Shown here: in pieces, positions 34,918 to 42,979 of the stretch | How the letters are laid out: each line of letters begins with the position of its first letter | How positions within the stretch are numbered: position 1 is the first letter of the stretch | Source of the DNA: Bradyrhizobium sp. 190 | GTDB taxonomy: Bacteria > Pseudomonadota > Alphaproteobacteria > Rhizobiales > Xanthobacteraceae | DNA: 64,000 nt | Direction: 5' to 3' | NCBI RefSeq assembly: GCF_023073415.1 | Contig: NZ_JADPJL010000037.1 | Span: 1 to 64,000, forward strand | The notes under the pieces: model-generated | What the model was told of the DNA's origin: nothing | The model's database searches: none | Seen by the model: only the letters and a program-made list of their open reading frames with translations | Program-made: the position numbers and the translations under genes

Positions 34918-35526
34918 TTAAGCCAGTTTCTTCAAAGCGCGTTCCAGGAGTTCCAGCCGGTCCTGGCCCCAGAAGATCTCACCCGAAGGCAGCACGTAGC
35001 TCGGCGCACCGAAGACGCCCACGCTCAGCGCCTCCTGGGTAAACTTCTCATGCAGCTTATCGAGTTCGGCGTCCGAAGGACCGCCTGCACGCAACTCGGC
35101 GGCGTCGAGGCCAGCGCGCTGGGCGGCCGATGAAATCGCTATGGGATCAGCGAGCGTTTCCTCACGTTCCCACACCGCGCGGGAGAGCTCCAGCGACAGC
35201 CTGTGGGCATTCTTGCCTTGCAACTTGGCCGCGATCACCAGGCGGGTCGCCGCGGCGTCGTCGCAGGGGAAGTGCTTCGGCTCAAGATTAATCGGAATGC
35301 CCAGCACCTCGCGCCAGCGCTTCAACTCCATCATCCGGTAGGCGCGCCGCTGCGGCGAGCGCTTCGGCAACGGCAGCCCGCCGGTCTGCTCGAAGATCGG
35401 CCCGAACTTGCAGGGCTTGATGTTGACGGTCGCGCCGTTTCGTTCGGCGATCCCGGCGAACGGCGCGCTGCCGAGGTACGTCCACGGCGAGGTGAGCGTC
35501 ATGTAGTAGTCGATGGTGACCGGCAC
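34918..35526 (-). CDS. 2-hydroxychromene-2-carboxylate isomerase family (DsbA-like)
   Basis: 202 residues of the kappa-class GST/HCCA isomerase fold. DYYMTLTSPWTYLGS at the N-terminus carries the Ser that replaces the Cys of DsbA, and GVFGAPSYVLPSGEIFWGQDRLELLERAL is the typical C-terminal block. The named reaction belongs to naphthalene breakdown, but most family members have unknown glutathione-dependent roles. GTG start, three bases after the stop of the upstream 80-residue gene, so they are coupled. Confidence 0.9.
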   Translation of the reverse strand: MPVTIDYYMTLTSPWTYLGSAPFAGIAERNGATVNIKPCKFGPIFEQTGGLPLPKRSPQRRAYRMMELKRWREVLGIPINLEPKHFPCDDAAATRLVIAAKLQGKNAHRLSLELSRAVWEREETLADPIAISSAAQRAGLDAAELRAGGPSDAELDKLHEKFTQEALSVGVFGAPSYVLPSGEIFWGQDRLELLERALKKLA

Positions 35527-35529
35527 GCT

Positions 35530-35772
35530 TCAGCCCGAGGCGTGAGTGATCTTGTGATCCAGATGACCGGTCTTGTAGTCGCGGCGAAGCTGGCTCAGCG
35601 ATGTCTCGTTCAGGTAAGGCAAAGCCTCGCTCAGCCTGTCGGTTGGGGGATAACCGGCGGCAAAACCCTGCCCGTAAATCTTGCGCAATGTGCCGATGGG
35701 GGTGGCGCCGTGCTTGTGGCTGATTTCGCCATCCTGGTTGCGGTGCTGATTGTCGGGAACTGCCTTGCTCAT
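35530..35772 (-). CDS. 80-residue conserved-looking protein, unknown
   Basis: Start at the ATG at 35772 with GGAGAG upstream. Sequence features: polar N-terminus (QHRNQDGEISHKHGATPIG), then IGTLRKIYGQGFAAGYPPTDRLSEALPYL and LSQLRRDYKTGHLDHKI. No signal peptide or membrane segment. It is soluble, basic and of unknown function; translation is probably coupled with the isomerase gene just downstream. Not recognised. Confidence 0.7.
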   Translation of the reverse strand: MSKAVPDNQHRNQDGEISHKHGATPIGTLRKIYGQGFAAGYPPTDRLSEALPYLNETSLSQLRRDYKTGHLDHKITHASG

Positions 35773-36290
35773 GCCGCTCTCCATTGTGCCTGTCTTGAAA
35801 CATCCTCCCGCTGGGGCGGAATGGCAATCGTGCACTGCAACCGGGAATTAGACCGGGCTTATCGCGCCATCCTGTTAGGGTCGCCGCGGCCGAAACGGCC
35901 ATCGAACCGGCGCCCGCCCGTTGCCGTGGATGAGCCTGGAATTGGCTCCAAACGGACGTCGAACACCCTGGCGATGCATGTGCGCTTACGGAGCAAGAGC
36001 AGCCATCAAAATGGGCGATGCGAGGTTGTTCTTCCCAAAGCGGACGTGGCGCACAGACTGCCCTCTCCGCACCGGCTCTTTTGCTGGCCGGTCTCAGTGC
36101 AAATGCAGCTTAACATTCGACGCACGATGAGGAACAAGTGATCCGGATAACAGTTGCTCCGTGACGAAGCCCGAGTTGACCTTTGATTCAGACGCCGCCG
36201 GTAGTTCGAGGTTCAGGGCGGTGTATTTGAACCGGCACAGGTTCTCAAAGCGAAATCGTCGAGAGACTTTAGATCAGGGAAGATAAGCCA
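35773..36290. other. Non-coding gap of 518 bases
   Basis: No convincing gene in either strand; the short open frames have shadow-like composition. The one notable item is an EcfG-like match at 36131-36155 (GGAAC-N16-AGTT) pointing to the peptidoglycan-binding gene, but 135 bases from its start. The promoter for the leftward pair at 34.9-35.8 kb must also lie here. Confidence 0.5.
36131..36155 (+). promoter_or_regulatory. Possible EcfG-type promoter, imperfect
   Basis: GGAAC (36131-36135), 16 bases, AGTT (36152-36155). One base off the consensus and unusually far from the next start codon, so only a weak candidate. Confidence 0.3.
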
Positions 36291-36782
36291 TTGCGCGTCT
36301 TCATCCTCGCGTTGTCAGTCTTTGGAATTCTCGTCAGCGCAAATGTTGCCAAAGCCGGTCCGAGCACGACCGACCGCGACCTGGTGGCATCCGCCGATCC
36401 GGCCACTCTTGTCCACGAGGCAACTCAGGAAACCGAAGATCAGATAGGACTCGACAAGAGAAAGCGTCGCGACGTGCAGCGCCGGCTGACCGGTCTTGGC
36501 TTCGACACCAAGATCAACGGACGGTTCGACAAGTCGACCCGCGCCGTGATCACGCGTTGGCAGGCGGCACGCGGCTATCCCAAGACTGGCTTCCTCGACA
36601 CGCTGCAGCATCAGGCGCTACTGACCGAGTCCGTCTCAGCGGCGCGCGCCAGCCTTGGCAGCAGCGACAAATCCGATGACGACCGTCCGGCCCGTCGTCG
36701 CGGCGGTAGCCATCACCGCAGTAGTAGCGGTCCAGGTGGACTGATTGGCGGCGTGGTGGGCGGCCTGTTCGGACGCAGATGA
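36291..36782 (+). CDS. Exported peptidoglycan-binding-domain protein
   Basis: 163 residues from a TTG with AGGGAAGA upstream. Signal peptide MRVFILALSVFGILVSANVAKA. A PG_binding_1 module follows (about 55-105): RRDVQRRLTGLGFDTKINGRFDKSTRAVITRWQAARGYPKTGFLD, read as a three-helix unit. The C-terminus is Arg/His/Ser-rich and ends in a Gly-rich hydrophobic run (GLIGGVVGGLFGRR) like glycine-zipper proteins. It probably binds peptidoglycan in the periplasm. Confidence 0.88.
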   Translation: MRVFILALSVFGILVSANVAKAGPSTTDRDLVASADPATLVHEATQETEDQIGLDKRKRRDVQRRLTGLGFDTKINGRFDKSTRAVITRWQAARGYPKTGFLDTLQHQALLTESVSAARASLGSSDKSDDDRPARRRGGSHHRSSSGPGGLIGGVVGGLFGRR

Positions 36783-36930
36783 TCCGACAGATTGTGCGGA
36801 GCGTTGGTTCTCAGCGCGTCCGGCGCATGAGCATAACGTCGCGTAAGCACTTATCCGACCTTACGCTCCCGCCCGGTGATGTGTGCTCGTCGAGGTAAGC
36901 GCGGACATCGTTCAGGGGAGCGCTTCTCTT

Positions 36931-37071
36931 TCACGCGCCCGAATACGTAACGATGAGTGCGGCAACTGCCAGAACGCAGCTAACAAGCAGCACCAGCAGA
37001 ACCGGCCTGCCTAAAAGACCGCCTCTTGCCTCCACTGCCGTCTCAACTACTTGATTTCCATCTTTATGCAT
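36931..37071 (-). CDS. 46-residue single-pass membrane protein
   Basis: Start at the ATG at 37071 with AGGAG six bases upstream. A short polar N-terminus (MHKDGNQVVETAVEARGG) precedes one membrane helix, RPVLLVLLVSCVLAVAALIV. A perfect EcfG promoter has its -10 only 21 bases upstream, so the mRNA leader would be about 15 bases. The longer open frame from 37287 runs across this promoter and is rejected. Function unknown. Confidence 0.8.
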   Translation of the reverse strand: MHKDGNQVVETAVEARGGLLGRPVLLVLLVSCVLAVAALIVTYSGA

Positions 37072-37092
37072 TGAAATCTCCTGTGAAGGGCC

Positions 37093-37117
37093 AACGGCCC
37101 GCTCTCTCACAAGTTCC
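37093..37117 (-). promoter_or_regulatory. EcfG-type promoter, perfect
   Basis: Minus strand: GGAAC (37117-37113), 16 bases, CGTT (37096-37093). It decides the short start of the 46-residue membrane protein. Confidence 0.75.
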
Positions 37118-37328
37118 TGAACCTTTGGACCGTTCAACTTTGTCGGTCGCACGCGCCGGGTGGCCACGAGCCATAACGGAGAGGATGGATGTAGAGGAAT
37201 TTCGCCGGTTTCTGCCTGCGAAGTTGACGCATCGGCGCGCTCGGCGCTCTCACTAGCCTGGGGCTCGAGATGCAACGTTTTGGCCAAAGCGAGTATGTGA
37301 GATCACTTGGCATTTCGGCCTGACCGAC

Positions 37329-37541
37329 TCAGCCTTTCTGCGAGAACTTGACTGTCGAGACTGGCCACTTTCCATCGTGACCTCGGATCGAAATTCGCAA
37401 GCCGTGCAATTCGTCAAGCCATATCTTGTCCACGGTCCCGCATATGCCGTCGGTGAGGACCACAGCCTTGTCGACAAGATCTGTCTGAGCTTGCTCGAAC
37501 TCACCGAGGATCGTGGACGCGCGAATTTTCACAGTTGGCAT
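37329..37541 (-). CDS. 70-residue soluble protein, unknown, EcfG-linked
   Basis: A compact protein with alternating hydrophobic stretches that look like beta strands: VDKAVVLTDGICGTVDKIWLDELHGLRISIRGHDGKWPVSTVKF. No signal peptide or membrane helix. No family recognised. Support comes from a perfect EcfG promoter whose -10 ends 36 bases before the ATG. The ribosome site is weak (GGGGA about ten bases off). It lies 257 bases upstream of the 46-residue gene on the same strand. Confidence 0.65.
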   Translation of the reverse strand: MPTVKIRASTILGEFEQAQTDLVDKAVVLTDGICGTVDKIWLDELHGLRISIRGHDGKWPVSTVKFSQKG

Positions 37542-37577
37542 GGGGGGTCCCCGGAGACAAAGTTGATTGAGCTCACC

Positions 37578-37602
37578 AACGGTCGCACCGAAAGCCAGTT
37601 CC
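37578..37602 (-). promoter_or_regulatory. EcfG-type promoter, perfect
   Basis: Minus strand: GGAAC (37602-37598), 16 bases, CGTT (37581-37578), upstream of the 70-residue gene. Confidence 0.75.
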
Positions 37603-37787
37603 CGCTTGTTCCCAAGGCGGTGCTTGTGTGTTCGTATGATGTTATCGGAACTGTTGCAATTACCGCGCCTCTGTTACGCATTCGCCCTACGGCGATTTGT
37701 GAGCGAATCTTCCGAGCGATCCCGGAAAGAAATGCACCTGTTCCGGCCTGTTCGATCCGGATGAAATGATACCGTGCCTGATCGTCG

Positions 37788-39062
37788 CTACTGCCGCGCC
37801 GCCCGCATCTCGTCGCTCGGCTTGACGTCCTGCGAGCGGCTGTAGATCGCGACCGCCACGATCAGCACCAATGTCAACACGCCGAACAAGGCGCGGTAAG
37901 CGTCCTCGGTACGGGCGCCGCTCGCGAGCGGTTCGAACGCGCCGATGATGATTCCCGACAGCGTCTGCATGCAGGCGACGCCGAGCATCACTGATGTGTT
38001 CATGGTCGAGATGCCGCGTCCGATCAGCCGGTCGGGGAAGATGCCGCGGCCGTGCGTCATCACCATGGTGCTGGAGGCAGAGAAGAAGCCCATGGCGATG
38101 ATGGCGGCAACCGGCAGCCAGACCGGCGGGTGGGAAAACAGCGCAAGGGTCGCGAGCAGGACAATGATCACCAGCGTGCCGCCGATTGCGATACCCTTGC
38201 GGGTGTCGAGCCGGCGGTCCAGCGGGCCGAAGACGAGCATGCCGGCCTGGTAGGCGATCACGGCGCAGAGCAGGACGTTGCCGGCCGCGATCGGGCTCAA
38301 GCCGTGCACCTCGCGCAGGAACGCGCCACCCCACAGGCCCTGCACGGTGAAGGTGCAGGCGTAGTTGCAGAAATTCAGCGCCAGGATCGGCTTCAGGCGC
38401 GGGTTGCGCAGCACCTCCAGGAAGCCGTTGAGCATCTCGCCTGATGGTTCCACCTTGCGGGAGAGAAAGGGATGACCGGGCGGCGCGTCGCGCACCACCA
38501 GCCAGATCGCGATAGTTGCCAGCGCGGTGAAGACGACGACGGCGCCGAACACCGCCCGCCAGCCGACCGCCTGCGACGCCCATGCGAGCGGCGTGGTGGC
38601 GGCGAGGTTGCCGAGCAGGCCGATGGACAACACCATGGCTGTCAGCGTCGAGAAGCGGTCCGGCGGAAACCAGCGGGAGATCACCACCATGCTGCCGATC
38701 AGCATCACGCCGCAGCCGGCGCCCATCAGCGCCCGGCCGGTCAAGAGAACCGGCCAGCTCGGCGCCAGCGTGAACAGGGCGCCGCCGAGACTGGCCATGA
38801 TCAACATGCCGACCACGGTATAGCGCGGCCCGAAGCGATCGAAGAAGAAGCCGCAGGGAATCTGCATCGCGGCGAAGCCGAAGAAGAACGCGCCGGTCAG
38901 GGCCCCTAGCGCTTCCGGCCCGATGGCCAGATCGCGCATCAGGTCGAGACCGATGGTGACGTTGGAGGCGCGGAAAAAATGGCTGGCGACATAGGCGGTG
39001 GCCAATGTCGCGACGATGATCAGGCCCCGGCGGTAGGGGAAAGGCCGCTCGGCGGGCTGCAT
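37788..39062 (-). CDS. MFS transporter
   Basis: 424 residues and twelve membrane segments. The first-half signature GFFFDRFGPRYTVVG (loop 2-3, the MFS G-x-x-x-D-R-x-G-R motif) and GRALMGAGCGVMLIGSM are clear. The second half repeats the pattern as GPLDRRLDTRKGIAIGG. It resembles the NNP/ACS-like branch with a broad range of anions and drugs; the substrate is unknown. No regulator or partner gene is adjacent. Confidence 0.92.
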   Translation of the reverse strand: MQPAERPFPYRRGLIIVATLATAYVASHFFRASNVTIGLDLMRDLAIGPEALGALTGAFFFGFAAMQIPCGFFFDRFGPRYTVVGMLIMASLGGALFTLAPSWPVLLTGRALMGAGCGVMLIGSMVVISRWFPPDRFSTLTAMVLSIGLLGNLAATTPLAWASQAVGWRAVFGAVVVFTALATIAIWLVVRDAPPGHPFLSRKVEPSGEMLNGFLEVLRNPRLKPILALNFCNYACTFTVQGLWGGAFLREVHGLSPIAAGNVLLCAVIAYQAGMLVFGPLDRRLDTRKGIAIGGTLVIIVLLATLALFSHPPVWLPVAAIIAMGFFSASSTMVMTHGRGIFPDRLIGRGISTMNTSVMLGVACMQTLSGIIIGAFEPLASGARTEDAYRALFGVLTLVLIVAVAIYSRSQDVKPSDEMRAARQ

Positions 39063-39766
39063 AGGTAAAGGGACGTTTCCGTTTATTTTCTTGTTGCTGC
39101 AGCGACCCTATGCGGGCGTGGGGCGCAGTTCAACAAGCATTCCGCCCCTCACGCTTTCTGCAGCGCCAGCAGAGAAATCCGATCCATTTGCCGCGCCGCA
39201 CCGCATCCATTCTGGTTGCTTAGCAGCTTGGAACCCGCGGCTCCATGGCGAGCCGGGTGCATGACCCTTGCACGTAAAAAATCCGGCGCGCAGATGGCGC
39301 GCGCCGGATAAGTCCGACCAGCTTTCGAGGCTGGTGGCCCGAGCCAGGGGGAGGTGCCTGGCCGCGAACTCGATAACGCCGGCAATCGCCAGTGTCGGCG
39401 GTGAATCAGCAGAGACAATGATACCGCCAGCTTCACAATCCGGAGGTGAACTGGTTCACATAGCGCGCTCAATCAGAAATCATTTCGCGAGGTCACTTGA
39501 TCGTCGCGCGCGAACCAAAATTTCGGTGCCCGCGGTGTCGAGGCAGGCGGCGCGACGACCGGAGACGAGATCGACGATGCGCAGGCAATGCGAGGATGTA
39601 CATCCTGCCTCGACGTGACGACGTTAAGGTCCGCGCGCGCCATGCTCTATTGTACCGAGGTAGATGGCCGACACCGAAACGGATGGACCGGCTATACCAA
39701 GGTTTATGAGCCCCGGCTTGGCGCAGCGGAACCGGGCACGATCGATACAGTGGCGACAGGCGCTAT
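39063..39766. other. Gap of 704 bases with one candidate small RNA
   Basis: No protein gene is supported. The stretch contains a strong minus-strand terminator hairpin at 39275-39309 with two further hairpins just upstream, described as a candidate small RNA. The short open frames here, including one at 39588-39773, lack ribosome sites and look random. Confidence 0.6.
39275..39385 (-). ncRNA. Candidate small RNA with anti-Shine-Dalgarno loop
   Basis: On the minus strand, three hairpins in a row: GCCAGG-CACCTCCC-CCTGGC (39362-39343), ACCAGC-7-GCTGGT (39335-39317), and a terminator ATCCGGCGCGC/GCGCGCCGGAT (39309-39281) followed by six T's. The first loop, CACCTCCC, is complementary to ribosome-binding sites. 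This plan recalls the alpha-r14/NfeR1 type of rhizobial small RNAs, in which hairpin loops expose CCUCC. The nearest protein gene upstream ends 380 bases away. The 5' end is not fixed. Confidence 0.55.
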
Positions 39767-40765
39767 TCACTGAGCGGGCGTTTTCTCACGGCGGGGCAGA
39801 AAGCGCTTCAGCGATTTCCATGCAGGCGCGAAGACAAATCCGACGACCGGAATCGATACGGCGCCGACCAACAGGCCGATCACGCCGGATATGGCTGCCT
39901 CGACCGTCCATTCGAGGATCGCGGCAAGCGGCGGGAATGCGTGGGCCACAGCCTCGGCAGCGGCCTTGACGGCATGGTGGATTGCCGGCGGACCGTAGAC
40001 CTCGACGCCATGCAGGATGATGCCGCCGCCAACCCAGATCATGGCGGCAGTGCCGACCACGCTGAGAATCTTCAGAAGCACAGGCATGCTGCGAACGATG
40101 CCGCGTCCGAGCGCGCGGCCCATGGCCGAGGCACGGTCGCTCCGCGCCAGCGCCACACCGACATCGTCGGCTTTCACGATCAGCGCCACCACGCCATACA
40201 CGGCGACGGTGATTCCGATAGCCACGACCGCCAGCACAAGCGCCTGCTTCCAGATGCTCTCCACCGGGAGCGCCGCCAGCGTGATCGCCATAATCTCGGC
40301 CGACAGGATGAAGTCGGTCTTGATCGCGCTTGCGACCTTCTCGTCTTCGACCGACTGTGCGTTCAACGAGACGGTGCCGAGCTCGGCTTCATGCTGATGC
40401 GCCTGATGGGGCATCACCGCTTCCAGCACTTTCTCCACCCCTTCGTAGCAGAGGTAGGCGCCGCCCAGCATCAGCAGCGGCGTAATGGTCCAGGGAAGGA
40501 AGTAGCTCAGCACCAGGGCCGCGGGCAGCAGGATCAGCATCTTGTTGCGCAGCGATCCCGCCGCGATCTTGCCCACAATGGGAAGCTCGCGCTTCGGCTC
40601 GAATCCGATCACGTAACCGGGCGTGACCGCGGTATCGTCGATGACGACACCTGCTGCCTTCGCACCCGCTTTGGCAGCTTGGCTCGCCACATCATCGAGG
40701 GACGCTGCAGCCACCTTGGCGATCGCCGCGATATCGTCGAGAAGGCCGATCAGCCCGACACTCAT
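39767..40765 (-). CDS. DUF808 (YedI-like) membrane protein
   Basis: 332 residues. The N-terminus (GLIGLLDDIAAIAKVAAASLDDVASQAAKAGAKAAGVVIDDTAVTPGYV, in family order) and the middle GGAYLCYEGVEKVLE block are characteristic of DUF808/YedI. Several membrane segments and a His-rich stretch PHQAHQHEAE follow; KTDFILSAEIMAITL is another conserved block. Function unknown. ATG start. Single gene. Confidence 0.92.
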   Translation of the reverse strand: MSVGLIGLLDDIAAIAKVAAASLDDVASQAAKAGAKAAGVVIDDTAVTPGYVIGFEPKRELPIVGKIAAGSLRNKMLILLPAALVLSYFLPWTITPLLMLGGAYLCYEGVEKVLEAVMPHQAHQHEAELGTVSLNAQSVEDEKVASAIKTDFILSAEIMAITLAALPVESIWKQALVLAVVAIGITVAVYGVVALIVKADDVGVALARSDRASAMGRALGRGIVRSMPVLLKILSVVGTAAMIWVGGGIILHGVEVYGPPAIHHAVKAAAEAVAHAFPPLAAILEWTVEAAISGVIGLLVGAVSIPVVGFVFAPAWKSLKRFLPRREKTPAQ

Positions 40766-40833
40766 CGATCCCTACTCCACATCCAATCAAGGGTTCATCA
40801 CCAGGAGGACCGTAGCAGATCGGCCCAACAAAA

Positions 40834-40863
40834 ATCCGGCGCGCAGTGGGGAGCGCGCCGGAT
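40834..40863 (-). terminator. Intrinsic terminator of phyR
   Basis: ATCCGGCGCGC (40834-40844) pairs with GCGCGCCGGAT (40853-40863); reading leftward the stem is followed by TTTTTG. It lies 31 bases after the phyR stop. The stem sequence is identical to that of the small-RNA terminator at 39.3 kb. Confidence 0.88.
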
Positions 40864-40893
40864 CATTTCAAACTCTACGCTAACAAGCTTCGA

Positions 40894-41700
40894 TCAGCCC
40901 GTGGCCGCCCGCGGTGCGCGGTTGCGCGAGTTGCGCTGGAAGAACAACGCCTGGCTGGCGACGGCGGAGACCATCGCGGGCTGGAACGGTTTCGAGATCA
41001 GGAACGCGGGCTCCGGGCGTTCGCCGGTCAGGAAGCGCTCGGGATAGGCGGTGATGAACACCACCGGCACCTCGAACACCTTCAACAGTTCGTTGACCGC
41101 ATCCAGGCCCGACGAGCCGTCGGCGAGCTGGATGTCGGCGAGGATCAGGCCCGGCTTCTTGTTCTTGGCAAGCGCCACCGCATCGGCATGGGTGCGGGCG
41201 ACGCCGATCACGTTGTGGCCGAGGTTCTTCACGAGGCTCTCGAGATCCATCGCGATGAAGGTCTCGTCCTCGATGATCAGGACGTCGGTGGCGATTTCCG
41301 CCGCCATCTCGCGGCCGGCGGCGTCCGTCAACTGGCGGGTCTCGGCGATGTCGGTGTTGAGAATGAACGCCACCTCCTCCTCGGAGAAGCCTTCCAGGGA
41401 GAGCAGCAGGAACGCCTGCCGCGGCAGCGGCGTGATGTTCGACAGCCTCCGCTCCGGCGGCAGCGCCAGCGTCGTGACGTCGGGGTTGTCGTTGAGCGAG
41501 ACCGAGTTCCAGATCTGGGTGAAAAGCTTGAACAGGCCGGCGCGCGGGCCATGTCGTTCGTCGAGCAGCGAGCCGTCCTGCAGCAGGGCCTCCAGCATGG
41601 CACCCACATAGGCATCGCCCGAGGCCTGGTTTCCGGTCAGCGCACGGGCATAGCGCCGCAAGAGCGGCAGATGTTCAGCAACGAGCTGTGATCGGGACAT
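40894..41700 (-). CDS. phyR: General stress response regulator PhyR
   Basis: 268 residues. The N-terminal half resembles an ECF sigma factor without DNA-binding ability (LLRRYARALTGNQASGDAYVGAMLEALL; PRQAFLLLSLEGFSEEEVAFIL), and the C-terminal half is a receiver domain with phospho-acceptor Asp189 (LILADIQLADGSSG). When phosphorylated it binds NepR and frees EcfG. Two adjacent ATG codons (41706, 41700) are possible; AGGA fits the first slightly better by distance. Divergent from nepR-ecfG, the conserved arrangement. Confidence 0.96.
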   Translation of the reverse strand: MSRSQLVAEHLPLLRRYARALTGNQASGDAYVGAMLEALLQDGSLLDERHGPRAGLFKLFTQIWNSVSLNDNPDVTTLALPPERRLSNITPLPRQAFLLLSLEGFSEEEVAFILNTDIAETRQLTDAAGREMAAEIATDVLIIEDETFIAMDLESLVKNLGHNVIGVARTHADAVALAKNKKPGLILADIQLADGSSGLDAVNELLKVFEVPVVFITAYPERFLTGERPEPAFLISKPFQPAMVSAVASQALFFQRNSRNRAPRAATG

Positions 41701-41872
41701 CCCCATTTCATCCTTATCTTGGGCCGTATCCTTGGCCGTACTTACTTAGGGTCTCAGCCGGGCGGACGTAACCTTAAAGCGCCGCGTCGGGCGTCAATTT
41801 TAGTTTCGGCGGGGGGACCCCGGTTCCCCTGTCACCCCGATTACTCGCGAGGGGCAAAAAAGTTCCAGAAAA

Positions 41873-41911
41873 AGTTCCCAGAATTCGGAACCATCCGCAC
41901 GTATTCGCATT
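41873..41911 (+). promoter_or_regulatory. Candidate nepR-ecfG promoter region
   Basis: GGAAC (41887-41891) is followed after 16 bases by CATT (41908-41911), one base off the EcfG consensus; many alphaproteobacteria autoregulate ecfG this way. It overlaps a palindrome GTTCC-8-GGAAC (41874-41891). No perfect site was found for phyR in the other direction. Confidence 0.35.
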
Positions 41912-42006
41912 AGCCTTCAACCTACAACGCGGCGACCTAGGCCCAATTTCGAGGTAACCTCTTGAAACCACAGAGACTTAACTCTCGGGGAAGCGTGGAT
42001 CAGACC

Positions 42007-42195
42007 ATGAAGGAAGTAAAGAAGCAGGGCGGGCTTAACGCCGAGATTCAATCCAGGATCGGGCATCAGCTCCGCGCCATGTACGACGACGTGGTCCGAC
42101 AGGGCGTGCCGGACCGCTTTGCAGAACTGATCCGAAAGCTCGATGGGCCGGAAGCGGCGGCGGCCCAAATCGACGACAAAGACGGGAGAGACTAA
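42007..42195 (+). CDS. nepR: Anti-sigma factor NepR
   Basis: 62 residues with the NepR core LNAEIQSRIGHQLRAMYDDVVRQGVPDRFAELIRKLD (two amphipathic helices, read across the family pattern). It binds EcfG and holds it inactive until phosphorylated PhyR takes over. The stop codon overlaps the ecfG start (TAATG). A TTG at 41962 has a better ribosome site (GAGGT six bases away) and would add 15 residues, so the start is open. Confidence 0.95.
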   Translation: MKEVKKQGGLNAEIQSRIGHQLRAMYDDVVRQGVPDRFAELIRKLDGPEAAAAQIDDKDGRD

Positions 42196-42743
42196 TGCCT
42201 CTCACAGACTCTCTTCGCGACGACATTTTGGCGTCGGTACCTAGCCTGCGCGCGTTCGCGATCTCGCTCTCTGGTAATGGCGACCGTGCGGACGACCTGG
42301 TTCAGGAAACATTGCTCCGTGCGATTGCCAACATCGACTCGTTCCAGCCGGGCTCGAACCTTCCGGCTTGGCTGTTCACCATCCTGCGCAACCTTTTCCG
42401 CTCGGACTACCGGAAGCGGCGGCGCGAGGTGGAGGACGCCGAGGGCAATTACGCGAAAACCCTGAAGACCCAGCCCGCGCAAAACGCGCATCTGGAGTTC
42501 GAGGAGTTTCGCACCGCGCTCGACAAGCTGCCGCAGGACCAGCGCGAAGCGTTGATCCTGGTCGGCGCCTCCGGCTTCTCCTATGAGGACGCCGCCGCCA
42601 TCTGCGGCTGCGCGGTCGGCACCATCAAGAGCCGCGTCAACCGCGCGCGCTCGAAACTCTCCGCGCTACTCTATGTCGAGGGCGCCGAGGATTTTGGTCC
42701 CGATGAAACGGTGCGCGCCGTGATCGGCGGCAATGGCGGGTGA
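42195..42743 (+). CDS. ecfG: General stress sigma factor EcfG
   Basis: 182 residues, an ECF sigma factor of the EcfG (ECF15) group. Region 2 (SLSGNGDRADDLVQETLLRAIANIDSFQPGSNLPAWLFTILRN in order) and region 4 (LPQDQREALILVGASGFSYEDAAAICGCAVGTIKSRVNRARSKL) are clear, with the short C-terminus of this group. Translationally coupled to nepR. It should recognise GGAAC-N16-CGTT, which occurs repeatedly in this window. Confidence 0.96.
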   Translation: MPLTDSLRDDILASVPSLRAFAISLSGNGDRADDLVQETLLRAIANIDSFQPGSNLPAWLFTILRNLFRSDYRKRRREVEDAEGNYAKTLKTQPAQNAHLEFEEFRTALDKLPQDQREALILVGASGFSYEDAAAICGCAVGTIKSRVNRARSKLSALLYVEGAEDFGPDETVRAVIGGNGG

Positions 42744-42765
42744 TGACGCTATCGAACTGACGCGG

Positions 42766-42795
42766 AAAGGCGGCCCGATCGGGCCGCCTTTTTTG
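42766..42795 (+). terminator. Intrinsic terminator of nepR-ecfG
   Basis: AAAGGCGGCCC and GGGCCGCCTTT pair around a GATC centre, followed by a run of T's, 23 bases after the ecfG stop. Confidence 0.93.
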
Positions 42796-42820
42796 TGTGT
42801 GTCGATGTCGTAGTTTCGAA

Positions 42821-42951
42821 GGGTGGGCAAAGCGAAGCGTGCCCACCATCTGCGCGGCGTGTGAGGGTGACAGAAATGATGCAAGTGTCTTTGCCGCGAC
42901 GCTATTCACATCATGGCTGTGAGTGGTGGGCACGCTTCGCTTTGCCCACCC
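42821..42951. repeat. Palindromic repeat, family B (GGGTGGGCAAAGCG)
   Basis: Two perfect 27-base arms (42821-42847 and 42925-42951) flank a 77-base centre. It sits between the convergent ecfG and kinase genes, after the ecfG terminator. Confidence 0.93.
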
Positions 42952-42979
42952 TACGATTTAGGGGCCGTCCCTACCTCAC

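Noticed and set aside
35921..36130. 69-codon plus-strand frame in the 35.8-36.3 kb gap
   Set aside because: Arg/Trp/Cys-rich shadow-like composition and no ribosome site.
39588..39773. 61-codon plus-strand frame before the DUF808 gene
   Set aside because: No ribosome site or promoter, random-looking composition, and its end overlaps the DUF808 stop.
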